From Treponema sp. (GTDB taxonomy: Bacteria; Spirochaetota; Spirochaetia; Treponematales; Breznakiellaceae): a DNA stretch of 50,520 bases. Positions 8,197 to 16,038 of the stretch are shown piece by piece. The stretch is taken from assembly GCA_009787695.1 (NCBI GenBank), contig WQSW01000007.1, positions 4,061 to 54,580 of the forward strand. Direction: 5' to 3'. Each line of letters opens with the position of its first letter. Position 1 is the stretch's first letter. The translations under genes and the position numbers were made by a program. The notes beneath the pieces are model-generated. The model saw only the letters and a list, made by a program, of their open reading frames with translations. It made no database searches and was not told the origin of the DNA.

Positions 8197-8576
8197 AACC
8201 TTTTAAAATGATATGGGAAAAAACTGACATTACGCCTTTAATAATAATTGACGAAGAAGCAGGATACATGAAGTTCGAAGGAGAATGTTATTGCGAAAAT
8301 GTAAGCGCATTTTTTAAAGAAACCAGCGACTGGTTAAATGAGTTTTTAAAAAAAGATTTTGATTCGTTTACCTTTGACTGTGAGTTTAAATATTTCAGCA
8401 GCGCTACTGTAAAAGTGCTTTTAAATATGCTAATTTGTCTGGATAATTCCAAAAACAGTAAAAATATAACCGTAAACTGGATAGCGGAAAATAAAAATGC
8501 AATTATTATTGAATGCGGCGAAGATTTTAAAGAAGAACTAAAAAATATTTCATTTAACTTAGTAATTAAAGACTAA
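8193..8576 (+). CDS. siaC: SiaC-family (DUF1987) regulatory protein, copy 2
   Basis: 127 residues, clearly paralogous to the protein at 7200-7598. The two share TPxIxIDEE, DWLNEFL/DWLDKYL, FTFDC..(E/K)YF, ATVKVL/STVKVL, AIIIECGEDF/EIIIECGEDF and an (F)NLVIKD/(F)NMVIN tail. The phospho-acceptor motif reads YFSSATVK (S70, T72), differing from copy 1 (YFNSSTVK). Having two SiaC targets for one SiaB suggests either two output proteins or competition for the kinase; this is inference. Its 3' end overlaps the convergent deoC by four bases. Confidence 0.83.
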   Translation: MKPFKMIWEKTDITPLIIIDEEAGYMKFEGECYCENVSAFFKETSDWLNEFLKKDFDSFTFDCEFKYFSSATVKVLLNMLICLDNSKNSKNITVNWIAENKNAIIIECGEDFKEELKNISFNLVIKD

Positions 8577-9265
8577 TATCCTGAAGCACAGCCGCCTGCA
8601 AACTCTGTTTGTGCAAACTCTGTTTGTGCAAGCAATTTAACAGCAGAACTTGTACCGATACGGCTTGCACCCGCTTGTATAAATGCTTGTAAATCATCGC
8701 GAGTTTTAACGCCTCCTGCAGCTTTTATCTTTACATTTGAGCCGATATTTTTTTTAAAAAGTTCAACATCTGCAAGGGTTGCTCCTGCTGTTCCGAAACC
8801 TGTAGAAGTTTTAATAAAATCAGCGCCTGCTTCTGTTACAACCTTGCACATACGCACCTTTTCTTCTTCTGTTAAAAAACAAGTTTCTATTATTACTTTT
8901 AAAATTTTTTCTTTACATTCTTTTTTAATAAGTTTTATTTCTTCAAACACATAATCATACTTACCGTTTTTTACATCGGCAACATTAATTACCATGTCTA
9001 TTTCTGATGCGCCGCTTAAAATAGCGCGCTGCGCTTCCAGAACTTTCGCCGCAGTGATTGAATAGCCAAGAGGGAAACCTATAACCGTACATATATTTAA
9101 TTTTTCATAAACATTGTGAACAGGCATCACATAAGACGGGGGAATACATACAGAAGCTGTCTTATAAAGGAGCGCTTCATCACAGAGAGTTTTAATTTCT
9201 TCCCATGAAGAAGTCATCTTTAAAAGCGTATGATCAACTTTACTTAAAATTTCTTCGTTTGTCAT
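8573..9265 (-). CDS. deoC: Deoxyribose-phosphate aldolase
   Basis: 230 residues, normal length for DeoC. It cleaves 2-deoxyribose 5-phosphate to acetaldehyde and glyceraldehyde 3-phosphate in deoxynucleoside catabolism. Key residues are in place: D90 in SEIDMVINVADV, the Schiff-base lysine K152 in FIKTSTGF, and K181 in IKAAGGVKT. The C terminus is odd: residues 213-223 read AQTEFAQTEFA, encoded by an exact 15-bp tandem duplication (8598-8627), ahead of a GGCASGY tail. The catalytic Tyr of DeoC lies at the C-terminal end, and the final Tyr here may fill that role. It follows the purine permease in the same direction, consistent with nucleoside salvage. Confidence 0.93.
   Translation of the reverse strand: MTNEEILSKVDHTLLKMTSSWEEIKTLCDEALLYKTASVCIPPSYVMPVHNVYEKLNICTVIGFPLGYSITAAKVLEAQRAILSGASEIDMVINVADVKNGKYDYVFEEIKLIKKECKEKILKVIIETCFLTEEEKVRMCKVVTEAGADFIKTSTGFGTAGATLADVELFKKNIGSNVKIKAAGGVKTRDDLQAFIQAGASRIGTSSAVKLLAQTEFAQTEFAGGCASGY
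8598..8627. repeat. 15-bp tandem duplication inside deoC
   Basis: Two exact head-to-tail copies of GCAAACTCTGTTTGT (plus strand). On the coding strand the unit is ACAAACAGAGTTTGC, a quasi-palindrome (CAAAC-AGA-GTTTG). The duplication is in frame and adds five residues. A unit differing at one base is tandemly repeated at 49651-49680. Confidence 0.9.
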
Positions 9266-9279
9266 AAATATTTTTTTCC

Positions 9280-9316
9280 GCGCATAAAGAGAACATATCC
9301 TATTCCCTTTATGCGC
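9280..9316 (-). repeat. Inverted repeat between the purine permease and deoC
   Basis: Perfect 10-base arms GCGCATAAAG (9280-9289) and CTTTATGCGC (9307-9316) enclose a 17-base loop just upstream of the deoC ribosome-binding site. No U-tract follows in the deoC direction beyond GGAAAAAAATA. It may attenuate or process the message between the permease and deoC. Confidence 0.55.
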
Positions 9317-9337
9317 CTTTGCGGTTAAAACCTCTGC

Positions 9338-10732
9338 CTAGCCTGTTATCGCCATTAAGATGAAGTAAAGCAAGAACAACAATGTGGCACCAAACAAAAT
9401 TGGGTGAATGTCTTTTGCTTCTTTCCTGCAAAGTTTAACAATACAAAAAAAGATAAAACCTGCCGCTATTCCGTAAGAAATGTTATACGCAAATGTCATA
9501 ATTGTAATTGTAAAGAATGCGGGAACTGATTCATCAAGTTCTTTCCATTGAATACCTGCAAATGATTCAGCCATTAAAATACCGACAACGATAAGAACAG
9601 GAGCTGTGGCTTGTGCAGGAGCCATACCGAATAATGCAACCAATGGGATACAAAGAAGGAAAAGAACAGCGGTAACTACAGAGGTTAAACCTGTGCGTCC
9701 TCCTTCGCTGATACCGGATGCACTTTCAATATAAGTTGTTGTGTTGGAAGTTCCAAACAATGCGCCGATTGATGTAGCAGTTGCATCTGCAAATAAGGCT
9801 TTGTCCATTTTAGATCTAAAACCTTTTGAGTCAGCCAAAGCTTTTTCATCTTCTTCATCAAAGATACCTGATTTACGCCCCGTACCGATAAAAGTTCCGA
9901 TAGTATCAAAAGTGTCCGTTAAACTGAATGCAAAAATGGTAATAAGTACAACAATAGCTCTGTCGTTTTTAAAGAGACTCAATAAACCCGGATCGCCGAA
10001 AAAGGCAAAAGATACATCTTTAAAACCTGAAAGAGCAGACAGGTTAAAAAGAGCTTCCAAATTCTTAGGAGTATTTGTTATACCCATTGGAATTCCTATC
10101 AATGTAGCTGCAATAATACCGATTAGCATCGCTCCTTTTATTTTAAGCATCATAAGAATAACAATTATTGCAAGACCGATAAGTGCAAGGATAGGTCCCG
10201 ATGAATTAAAGTGAGAAAGCGACGGTACTGCGGCCGCACCTAATGTGAATCCTTCTGAAGTATCGACAAAATTAATAAAACCTGCATTCTTTACACCAAT
10301 ATAAGCGATAAAAAGACCAATACCGCCGCCGATAGCCAACTGCAACGATTTAGGAATTGCTTTAATAATCGCTTTGCGCAGTTTTGTTACAGTTATAATA
10401 ATATTTAATAAACCGCAGACAAATACCATCGCTAAAGCTTCCTGCCATGCAAATCCAAGAATACCGCATACTGTATAAGCAAAAAATGCATTTAAACCCA
10501 TACCCGGCGCTAATGCAAAGGGGACTCTTGCAACAAAACCCATAATGAGAGTACCGATTGAGGCGGCAAGAATAGTCGCTACAAATACACCGCCCCAGCT
10601 CATTCCTGTAGTTGCCAAGATACTGGGATTAACAAACATGATATACGCCATTGTAAAAAATGTTGTAAAACCTGCAAGTATCTCCGTTCGGTAACTTGAT
10701 CCGCTGCTTTTTATTCCAAAAAACTTATCCAT
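9338..10732 (-). CDS. NCS2/AzgA-type purine permease
   Basis: 464 residues, strongly hydrophobic with about 12 membrane segments. The N terminus (EILAGFTTFFTMAYIMFVNPSIL) and the segment VPFALAPGMGLNAFFAY are typical of the PbuG/PbuO/AzgA hypoxanthine-guanine-adenine:H+ symporter group. The TDTFDTIGTFIGTG motif and GTSNTTTYIESASGISEGGRTG segment carry the conserved substrate-site residues. It imports purine bases across the inner membrane. It lies between hndD and deoC, all on the minus strand with short gaps (22 and 72 bases), so it may be at the end of the hydrogenase transcript. The exact base specificity cannot be read from sequence alone. Confidence 0.9.
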   Translation of the reverse strand: MDKFFGIKSSGSSYRTEILAGFTTFFTMAYIMFVNPSILATTGMSWGGVFVATILAASIGTLIMGFVARVPFALAPGMGLNAFFAYTVCGILGFAWQEALAMVFVCGLLNIIITVTKLRKAIIKAIPKSLQLAIGGGIGLFIAYIGVKNAGFINFVDTSEGFTLGAAAVPSLSHFNSSGPILALIGLAIIVILMMLKIKGAMLIGIIAATLIGIPMGITNTPKNLEALFNLSALSGFKDVSFAFFGDPGLLSLFKNDRAIVVLITIFAFSLTDTFDTIGTFIGTGRKSGIFDEEDEKALADSKGFRSKMDKALFADATATSIGALFGTSNTTTYIESASGISEGGRTGLTSVVTAVLFLLCIPLVALFGMAPAQATAPVLIVVGILMAESFAGIQWKELDESVPAFFTITIMTFAYNISYGIAAGFIFFCIVKLCRKEAKDIHPILFGATLLFLLYFILMAITG

Positions 10733-10754
10733 TTAAATTCTCCTTACTTTACTT

Positions 10755-12503
10755 TTATTTAAGGTATAAAGGTCTTTCTGTATATTTTGTATGCAGTAAT
10801 TCATGCGCTTTATGCCCGCCCGGTTCTCCAAGAAATTCTTTATATACCTGATTGATAAAAGGATTCTGATGTGAGCAGCGGTACTGAGATTTTTCATCAT
10901 CAGCATAAATGCCGTTTGATCTTTGTTTGCGGATTTCGTCCGTGCAGCCGTAAGGCTGTCCGCCGCCGCCGATACAGCCGCCTCTGCATGCCATTACTTC
11001 TATAAATTGGTAAGGCATTTCTTTCTTTGCAGCTTTTGCGGCACGGATTTCTTCCATTACAGCTTCGATGTTTCCCATTTGATGAGCGACAGCGATGCGG
11101 ACTTTTGTTCCAGCAATATCAACTTCCCCTACTTTGACGCCTTCTATGCCGCGTGCAGGAAGAAAATTAATATCGGGCATTTCTTTTTTAGTGATAAGAT
11201 AATAGGCGCTGCGTACAGCCGCTTCCATTACCCCTCCTGTAACGCCGAAAATAGTTCCCGCTCCTGTGTACGGTCCCAATGGGCTGTCCGCTTCTTCATC
11301 ATCAAGTTTTAAAATTTCAATGCCTGCTTGTTTGATCATTCTTGCAAGCTCTCTTGTTGTGATAACGATATCGACATCATAGCCGTGACCTGCGCTCTTC
11401 ATGTCGTCGTTGCGTTTTATTTCCCACTTCTTTGCAGTACATGGCATGACAGAGACTGAGTAAACCTTTGCAGGGTCAACCCCCGCCTTGCCTGCCCAGT
11501 AAGCTTTAATCATCGCGCCCATCATCTGCTGAGGCGATTTTGCCGTTGAAAAATGGGGGATTAAATCGGGGAAATATTTTTCAAGATAGTCTACCCATGC
11601 AGGGCAGCAGGAAGTAATTAAGGGAATCGCGCTGTTTTTATCGTTCAAGCGTTTAACAAGTTCCGTTCCTTCTTCCATGATTGTAAGGTCTGCGGAAAAG
11701 TTTGTGTCAAAAACAGTTTTAAAACCAAGTTTGCGAAGAGCCGCATATATCTTTTTTGTAAAAACAGTTCCGGGAGGAAGACCGAATTCTTCGGCTAACG
11801 CAACGCGGACGGCAGGAGCGATTTGCACAACAGGATGCATTTGCGCATTTTGAAGCGCACTCCAAACTTTTACCGTGTCGTCTCTTTCATAAATTGCACC
11901 GACAGGGCAATGAGCCGAACATTGACCGCATTTGATACAGGGGCTTTCGCCTAACGGAGCGTCTGCCGCGCTTGCTATCTTCCCTTTTATCCCGCGCCCT
12001 AAAAATTCCAATGCCCAAACATTTTGCACATCCTGACAAACTTTTACGCATCTTCCGCAGCGTATACATTTTTCAGGACACAAAACAATTGAAGGGTTTG
12101 AATCGTCAATAGGAATATCATTCTTTACTTTTTTAAAGGGTGCTTCTCTAATCCCGAATTCAGACGCTAAGTCCTGAAGTTCGCAGGAATGATTGCGCGG
12201 GCACTGTAAGCAGTCATCAGGATGATTTGAAAGAATAAGTTCAAGCACCGTGCGGCGAACTGAAATAATTTCCGGATCATGAGTGATGATTTTCATATTG
12301 TTTTCGCACGCTGTAGTACAAGCGCGTACCATTTTTGCAGAGCCTGCCATTCTTACTATACAGATACCGCAGGAAGCCCACGGCGGAAGGTCTGGGGTGT
12401 AACAGAGAGTTGGAATTTTTATATTGACTAATTTTGCAGCATCAAGGATTGTTGTCCCTTCATTCACTTCCAATTCTTTACCGTTTATTGTAATTTTTAT
12501 CAT
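10755..12503 (-). CDS. hndD: NAD-linked [FeFe]-hydrogenase catalytic subunit (HndD/HydA type)
   Basis: 582 residues with the full modular layout. An N-terminal [2Fe-2S] domain has C34, C45, C48 and C62. A His-ligated [4Fe-4S] site follows (H94, C98, C101, C107). Two [4Fe-4S] ferredoxin clusters come next (C142-P..C146-C149-C152/C156 region and C189, C192, C195, C199). The H-cluster domain has all three signatures: TSCCPAW at 297-303, MPCTAKKWE at 353, and ACRGGCIGGGG at 505. A short C-terminal small-subunit-like tail completes it. It catalyses reversible H2 production or oxidation in the cytoplasm. It is the last gene of the hnd set, 15 bases after hndC. The HydEFG maturation enzymes are not in the window. 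Confidence 0.95.
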   Translation of the reverse strand: MIKITINGKELEVNEGTTILDAAKLVNIKIPTLCYTPDLPPWASCGICIVRMAGSAKMVRACTTACENNMKIITHDPEIISVRRTVLELILSNHPDDCLQCPRNHSCELQDLASEFGIREAPFKKVKNDIPIDDSNPSIVLCPEKCIRCGRCVKVCQDVQNVWALEFLGRGIKGKIASAADAPLGESPCIKCGQCSAHCPVGAIYERDDTVKVWSALQNAQMHPVVQIAPAVRVALAEEFGLPPGTVFTKKIYAALRKLGFKTVFDTNFSADLTIMEEGTELVKRLNDKNSAIPLITSCCPAWVDYLEKYFPDLIPHFSTAKSPQQMMGAMIKAYWAGKAGVDPAKVYSVSVMPCTAKKWEIKRNDDMKSAGHGYDVDIVITTRELARMIKQAGIEILKLDDEEADSPLGPYTGAGTIFGVTGGVMEAAVRSAYYLITKKEMPDINFLPARGIEGVKVGEVDIAGTKVRIAVAHQMGNIEAVMEEIRAAKAAKKEMPYQFIEVMACRGGCIGGGGQPYGCTDEIRKQRSNGIYADDEKSQYRCSHQNPFINQVYKEFLGEPGGHKAHELLHTKYTERPLYLK

Positions 12504-12518
12504 AATACTCTCCTTCCC

Positions 12519-14330
12519 CTATGCCTTTATTACCGCTTTAAATTTACACGCAGCCAAACATTCGCCGCATTTTACACATTCGTCATGATTGATTTTATAA
12601 GGGGGTTTTTTCTTGTCAGGATATTTTGCCGCATCTTCCGGTGTAATACAATTTGAAGGGCATTTTTTTGCGCAAACACCGCAGCCTATACACTTCGGAG
12701 TATCAATTGTGAAGCTTAAAAGTTTTTTGCATTTTCCTGAACGGCATTTTTTATCGTGGATATGTTCTATATATTCCTGGCGGAATTTTAAAACGGTTGA
12801 CATTACAGGATTTGCAGCGGTACAGCCTAACATACAAAGAGATGCGCGTGTCATTGCAATACCTATTTCTTCAAGTTTAACAAGGTCTTCATCAGCCCCT
12901 TTGCCTTCGGCGATTTTTTCAAGAAGTTTTAAAATTTGGGTTGTACCGATACGGCAGGGAGAACACTTACCGCAGCTTTCATCAACGCAGAATTCCATGT
13001 AGAAGCGTGACACGTCAACGACACAGTCATCTTCGTCCATTACGATCATGCCGCCTGAGCCCATCATAGAGCCGTTAGCCGTCAATGTATCAAAGTCGAT
13101 AGGAAGATCAAGTGACTCTTCTGTTAAGATACCGCCTGAAGGACCTCCTGTCTGCACTCCCTTGAATTTTTTACCGTTTTTAATTCCGCCGCCGATTTCA
13201 AAAACAATTTCGCGTAACGTAGTCCCCATAGGAACTTCGATAAGACCTGAACTTTTTACCTTTCCTGTGAGCGCGAAAACTTTTGTCCCTTTTGATTTTT
13301 CAGTCCCGATCTTCGCAAGCCATGCGCCGCCCCTTGCTGTAATTACCGGAATATTTGCAAGTGTTTCAACATTATTGATAATGGTCGGCAGCTGCCATAA
13401 ACCTTTATTTGCAGGGAAAGGAGGCTTAGGAACGGGCATTCCTCTATTGCCTTCTACCGATTTTATAAGCGCGGTCTCTTCGCCGCAAACAAATGCTCCT
13501 GCCCCTAAACGTATTTCAATATCAAAATCAAAGTTTGAACCGAGTATACTTTTGCCTAACAGCCCGTATTCGCGTGCTTGTTTTAATGCGATTTTTAAAC
13601 GCTCGATGGCAAGAGGGTATTCTGCGCGGATATAAACAAAACCCTGATTAGCGCCTATCGCCCTGCCTGCTGTGATCATCCCTTCTATAACAGAGTGCGG
13701 ATCGCCTTCGATTGTGGAGCGATCCATGTATGCGCCAGGGTCTCCTTCGTCAGCGTTGCAGATAACGTATTTTTTTTCACCTGACGCTTTGCGTGCAAGG
13801 TCCCATTTTAACCATGTCGGGAATCCTGCACCGCCTCTTCCGCGTAAACCTGAGGTTTTTACTTCTTCAATTATTTGTTCCTGTGTCCAATCAAAGAGAA
13901 CTTTTTCAAGACCGGAATAACCTTCGCGGGCGATATATTCATCTATACTTTCAGGATCGATAACACCGCAGTTACGCAAAACAACACGGAATTGTTTTTG
14001 ATAGAAAGGAATATCTTCTACGACATTCATCTTTTTTTCGGCAGTTGAATCGAAAAGCAGTCTCTTTACTTCCCTGCCCTTTATAATTTGTTCCGCGATA
14101 ATTTCTTTTGCGTCTTCGGGTTTGACGTCAACATAAAAAGAATCTTCGGGTAACACTTTGACGATAGGACCCCTCTCGCAAAAACCGAAGCAGCCTGTTT
14201 TTACAATCTGCACTTGATCTTTTACGCCTTGCTTTTCCGCTTCAACGCTAAGCTGAGCGAATATTTCCGTACTCTTGCTTGCTTCGCACGCCGTTCCGCT
14301 GCATACCAGAATATAATGGTTATACGCCAT
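12519..14330 (-). CDS. hndC: NADH/FMN-binding hydrogenase subunit (HndC/HydB, NuoF-like)
   Basis: 603 residues. The N-terminal ~90 residues form a thioredoxin-like [2Fe-2S] domain (CSGTACEASKS and TGCFGFCERGP). The NuoF core follows, with the glycine-rich GRGGAGFPTWLKW FMN/NADH site and NADEGDPGAYMDR, then an SLBB segment. A [4Fe-4S] site reads CGKCSPCRIGT. The C terminus adds two ferredoxin clusters (CIGCGVCAKKCP and CVKCGECLAACK). It passes electrons between NAD(H), ferredoxin and the hydrogenase subunit. In characterised HydABC/Hnd complexes this subunit is central to electron bifurcation; whether this one bifurcates is inferred only. It sits 12 bases after hndB. Confidence 0.94.
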   Translation of the reverse strand: MAYNHYILVCSGTACEASKSTEIFAQLSVEAEKQGVKDQVQIVKTGCFGFCERGPIVKVLPEDSFYVDVKPEDAKEIIAEQIIKGREVKRLLFDSTAEKKMNVVEDIPFYQKQFRVVLRNCGVIDPESIDEYIAREGYSGLEKVLFDWTQEQIIEEVKTSGLRGRGGAGFPTWLKWDLARKASGEKKYVICNADEGDPGAYMDRSTIEGDPHSVIEGMITAGRAIGANQGFVYIRAEYPLAIERLKIALKQAREYGLLGKSILGSNFDFDIEIRLGAGAFVCGEETALIKSVEGNRGMPVPKPPFPANKGLWQLPTIINNVETLANIPVITARGGAWLAKIGTEKSKGTKVFALTGKVKSSGLIEVPMGTTLREIVFEIGGGIKNGKKFKGVQTGGPSGGILTEESLDLPIDFDTLTANGSMMGSGGMIVMDEDDCVVDVSRFYMEFCVDESCGKCSPCRIGTTQILKLLEKIAEGKGADEDLVKLEEIGIAMTRASLCMLGCTAANPVMSTVLKFRQEYIEHIHDKKCRSGKCKKLLSFTIDTPKCIGCGVCAKKCPSNCITPEDAAKYPDKKKPPYKINHDECVKCGECLAACKFKAVIKA

Positions 14331-14342
14331 CTTGTTTCCCCT

Positions 14343-14738
14343 TTATTTACTTAAAATATCTATAGCGGGTCTGTCTAAAATATGACCGCTCAATAATTCT
14401 TTGCCGATTAAGTGTTTTTGAATAATCTCTCTGGCAATTTCAGCATTTACCATACCGTAAATTACCGCAGGCATTCCCGGAACTACAACTTCGACAGTCG
14501 GCTCTGAATGACAAAGCCCCATGCATCCTGTCTGTCTTACAAGGCATGTATCTGCTATTTTGTGCTCATCAAGACCTGTAATAAATGCATCTAAAGTCTG
14601 CTTTGCACCGGCGGCTATACCGCAAGTTCCCATCCCGACAACAATTTGAATTTCCTTTCCTTCAGCGTCACGCTTGCTAAGATCGGTCTTCTTTGAATCG
14701 CGTAACTTTCTTAAATCGTCTAAACTCATTTTTGCCAT
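14343..14738 (-). CDS. hndB: [2Fe-2S] thioredoxin-like ferredoxin subunit (HndB type)
   Basis: 131 residues. After a charged N-terminal helix (SLDDLRKLRDSKKTD), a thioredoxin-like ferredoxin fold has its cysteines in GMGTCGIAAGA and RQTGCMGLCHSEP, the four-cysteine [2Fe-2S] pattern. The size and position between a NuoE-like and a NuoF-like gene match HndB of the NADP-reducing hydrogenase operon of Desulfovibrio and relatives. It would act as a small electron carrier or structural subunit of the complex. The Shine-Dalgarno AGGAGG lies just upstream of the ATG. Confidence 0.88.
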   Translation of the reverse strand: MAKMSLDDLRKLRDSKKTDLSKRDAEGKEIQIVVGMGTCGIAAGAKQTLDAFITGLDEHKIADTCLVRQTGCMGLCHSEPTVEVVVPGMPAVIYGMVNAEIAREIIQKHLIGKELLSGHILDRPAIDILSK

Positions 14739-14753
14739 ATTTTCCTCCTAAAT

Positions 14754-15302
14754 TTATTCACTGTCTTCTAAAGATACTAAATACTCTTTTAATAAAACTA
14801 ACGCTCCCGCATCTTCAAAACCGCCGATTGCTTCGGCTATTTCTGATTTGCAGATTTCGTATTCATTCCCGTTCTGTTTTCGGCGGATAATTATTTCCGC
14901 CTTGCTGTCGAACATCAATATAGTTCTGAACATTCCCGGAATATCGCCTGTCGGCGGAATATCAACATTTCCTGTATCGAACCATGCCGTTACCGTAGTG
15001 CCCTGCCCTTTTTCTGATTGCACATCCCAACCGCCGCCTGATTGTTCTGCTGTTTGAATTAAAAACGGCAATCCTAATCCCACCTTTCTGTTAGGGTGCT
15101 TAATGCCGTCTGTTACAAACGGGTCTAAAGCCCTCTTTAATTCCTCCTTTGTCATTCCCTTGCCGTTATCTTTTACAAGAAAACGAAACTCGCCGGTTTT
15201 ACCGGCATTACTCTCTATTACATCAAGTTCAACTAACTGAGCGCCCGCCTCTACCGCATTCTGCGTTATGTCGGTTACTAAATCAGTCAATGTAAAATGC
15301 AT
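14754..15302 (-). CDS. GHKL-type ATP-binding protein encoded within the hydrogenase operon
   Basis: 182 residues, essentially a single HATPase_c domain. The N-box is DITQNAVEAGAQ, the G1 box is VKDNGKGMTKEEL, and KVGLGLPFLIQTAEQSGGGW gives the G2 region. There is no dimerisation His box, receiver or membrane segment. Similar ATP-binding proteins accompany hnd/hyd hydrogenase genes in other anaerobes, but I know of no established role. It could be a small kinase or switch protein that modulates the complex or its expression. It lies between hndA and hndB with a 15-base gap to hndB and an 81-base gap behind hndA that contains two hairpins. The ~55-residue C terminus is unassigned. Confidence 0.82.
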   Translation of the reverse strand: MHFTLTDLVTDITQNAVEAGAQLVELDVIESNAGKTGEFRFLVKDNGKGMTKEELKRALDPFVTDGIKHPNRKVGLGLPFLIQTAEQSGGGWDVQSEKGQGTTVTAWFDTGNVDIPPTGDIPGMFRTILMFDSKAEIIIRRKQNGNEYEICKSEIAEAIGGFEDAGALVLLKEYLVSLEDSE

Positions 15303-15303
15303 G

Positions 15304-15326
15304 GCTAAAAACCTCTGGTTTTTAGC
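15304..15326 (-). promoter_or_regulatory. Hairpin enclosing the ribosome-binding site of the GHKL gene
   Basis: Perfect 10-base arms GCTAAAAACC and GGTTTTTAGC with a three-base loop end one base before the start codon. In the transcribed (minus) direction the loop and second arm contain AGAGG, the likely Shine-Dalgarno. Folding would hide it, so translation of the ATPase could be controlled separately from the hydrogenase subunits. Confidence 0.55.
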
Positions 15327-15350
15327 TTAGAAGTTTCAAAAGAAAACATG

Positions 15351-15365
15351 GTTTCCTTCGGAAAC
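15351..15365 (-). repeat. Small hairpin downstream of hndA
   Basis: GTTTCC-TTC-GGAAAC is a perfect 6-bp stem in the gap behind hndA (stop at 15384), followed in the transcribed direction by mixed sequence rather than a U-tract. It could protect the hndA 3' end after processing. Confidence 0.4.
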
Positions 15366-15383
15366 TCTATAAAAGAAAAAAAC

Positions 15384-15875
15384 TTAAACATTCTGGTATT
15401 TTGCGATAATGCCGGGAATTTCATTCTTGGTAAGTTTGCCGAATGTATCTGTCCCGACAGTTAAAACAGGTGCAAGACCGCAGCAGCCGACACAGCGGAC
15501 AGGGTCAACAGAAAATTGCCCGTCTTCTGTTACACCGTTGGGCTCTAATCCTAACAGCTTTCTTGTTTCGTCTATTAAATCCTGAGCGCCTTTTAAATAA
15601 CAGGCGGTTCCAAGACAAACTGAGATTTTATGCTTTCCCGGTTTTGATGTTTTAAAAAAATGATAAAAAGTGATAACCCCGTAAACACGGGCAAGCGGGA
15701 TATCGATAAGACGTGATATTTTTTCCGCTGAAGGGCGGGAAATAAACCCGAAGATTTCTTGGGTTTTATGAAGAATCATGATAAGGCTGCCACGTTTAAC
15801 CTTCCATTCTTCAATAAATGCTAATAATTCTTGAGGAAATGTAATATCCCCTTCTGTTTTTGCGGTTTCTGCCAT
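15384..15875 (-). CDS. hndA: NuoE-like [2Fe-2S] hydrogenase subunit (HndA/HydC)
   Basis: 163 residues, the standard length for the 24-kDa complex I/NuoE family. An N-terminal helical bundle (LIMILHKTQEIFGFISRPSAEKISRLIDIP, first part) is followed by RVYGVITFYHFFK. The thioredoxin-like domain has the four cluster cysteines in CLGTACYLKGA and DPVRCVGCCGLAP. It binds one [2Fe-2S] and pairs with the NuoF-like HndC to exchange electrons with NAD(H). It is the first gene of the minus-strand hnd set, so the operon promoter should lie in 15876-16038. The start ATG has AGGGGGA upstream. Confidence 0.94.
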   Translation of the reverse strand: MAETAKTEGDITFPQELLAFIEEWKVKRGSLIMILHKTQEIFGFISRPSAEKISRLIDIPLARVYGVITFYHFFKTSKPGKHKISVCLGTACYLKGAQDLIDETRKLLGLEPNGVTEDGQFSVDPVRCVGCCGLAPVLTVGTDTFGKLTKNEIPGIIAKYQNV

Positions 15876-16004
15876 GCGTCCCCCTAATGTAAGTATTTTA
15901 AAGGGTAATTGTCAAAAAAACAAGAGGAGTTTTACTTGAAAACTTTAAGAAAATTAACAGAGTTTCTGTTATTTTGAGCGGCAAAAACAGTGTATAACAC
16001 ATAC

Positions 16005-16032
16005 TCGACATTTTTATCAATATTGTTATAAT
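16005..16032 (+). promoter_or_regulatory. Promoter of the cNMP-binding/GGDEF pair, leaderless
   Basis: TCGACA (16005-16010), a 16-base spacer and TATAAT (16027-16032). The ATG at 16039 begins six bases after the -10 box with no Shine-Dalgarno, so the transcript is probably leaderless. Confidence 0.55.
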
Positions 16033-16038
16033 AAACAA

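Noticed and set aside
9741-10214. 157-residue plus-strand frame opposite the purine permease
   Set aside because: It is the mirror of a long hydrophobic coding sequence; its residue pattern is that of an antisense shadow.
13048-13635. 195-residue plus-strand frame opposite hndC
   Set aside because: Antisense shadow of a strongly supported NuoF-like gene; Pro/Ser-rich composition typical of such shadows.
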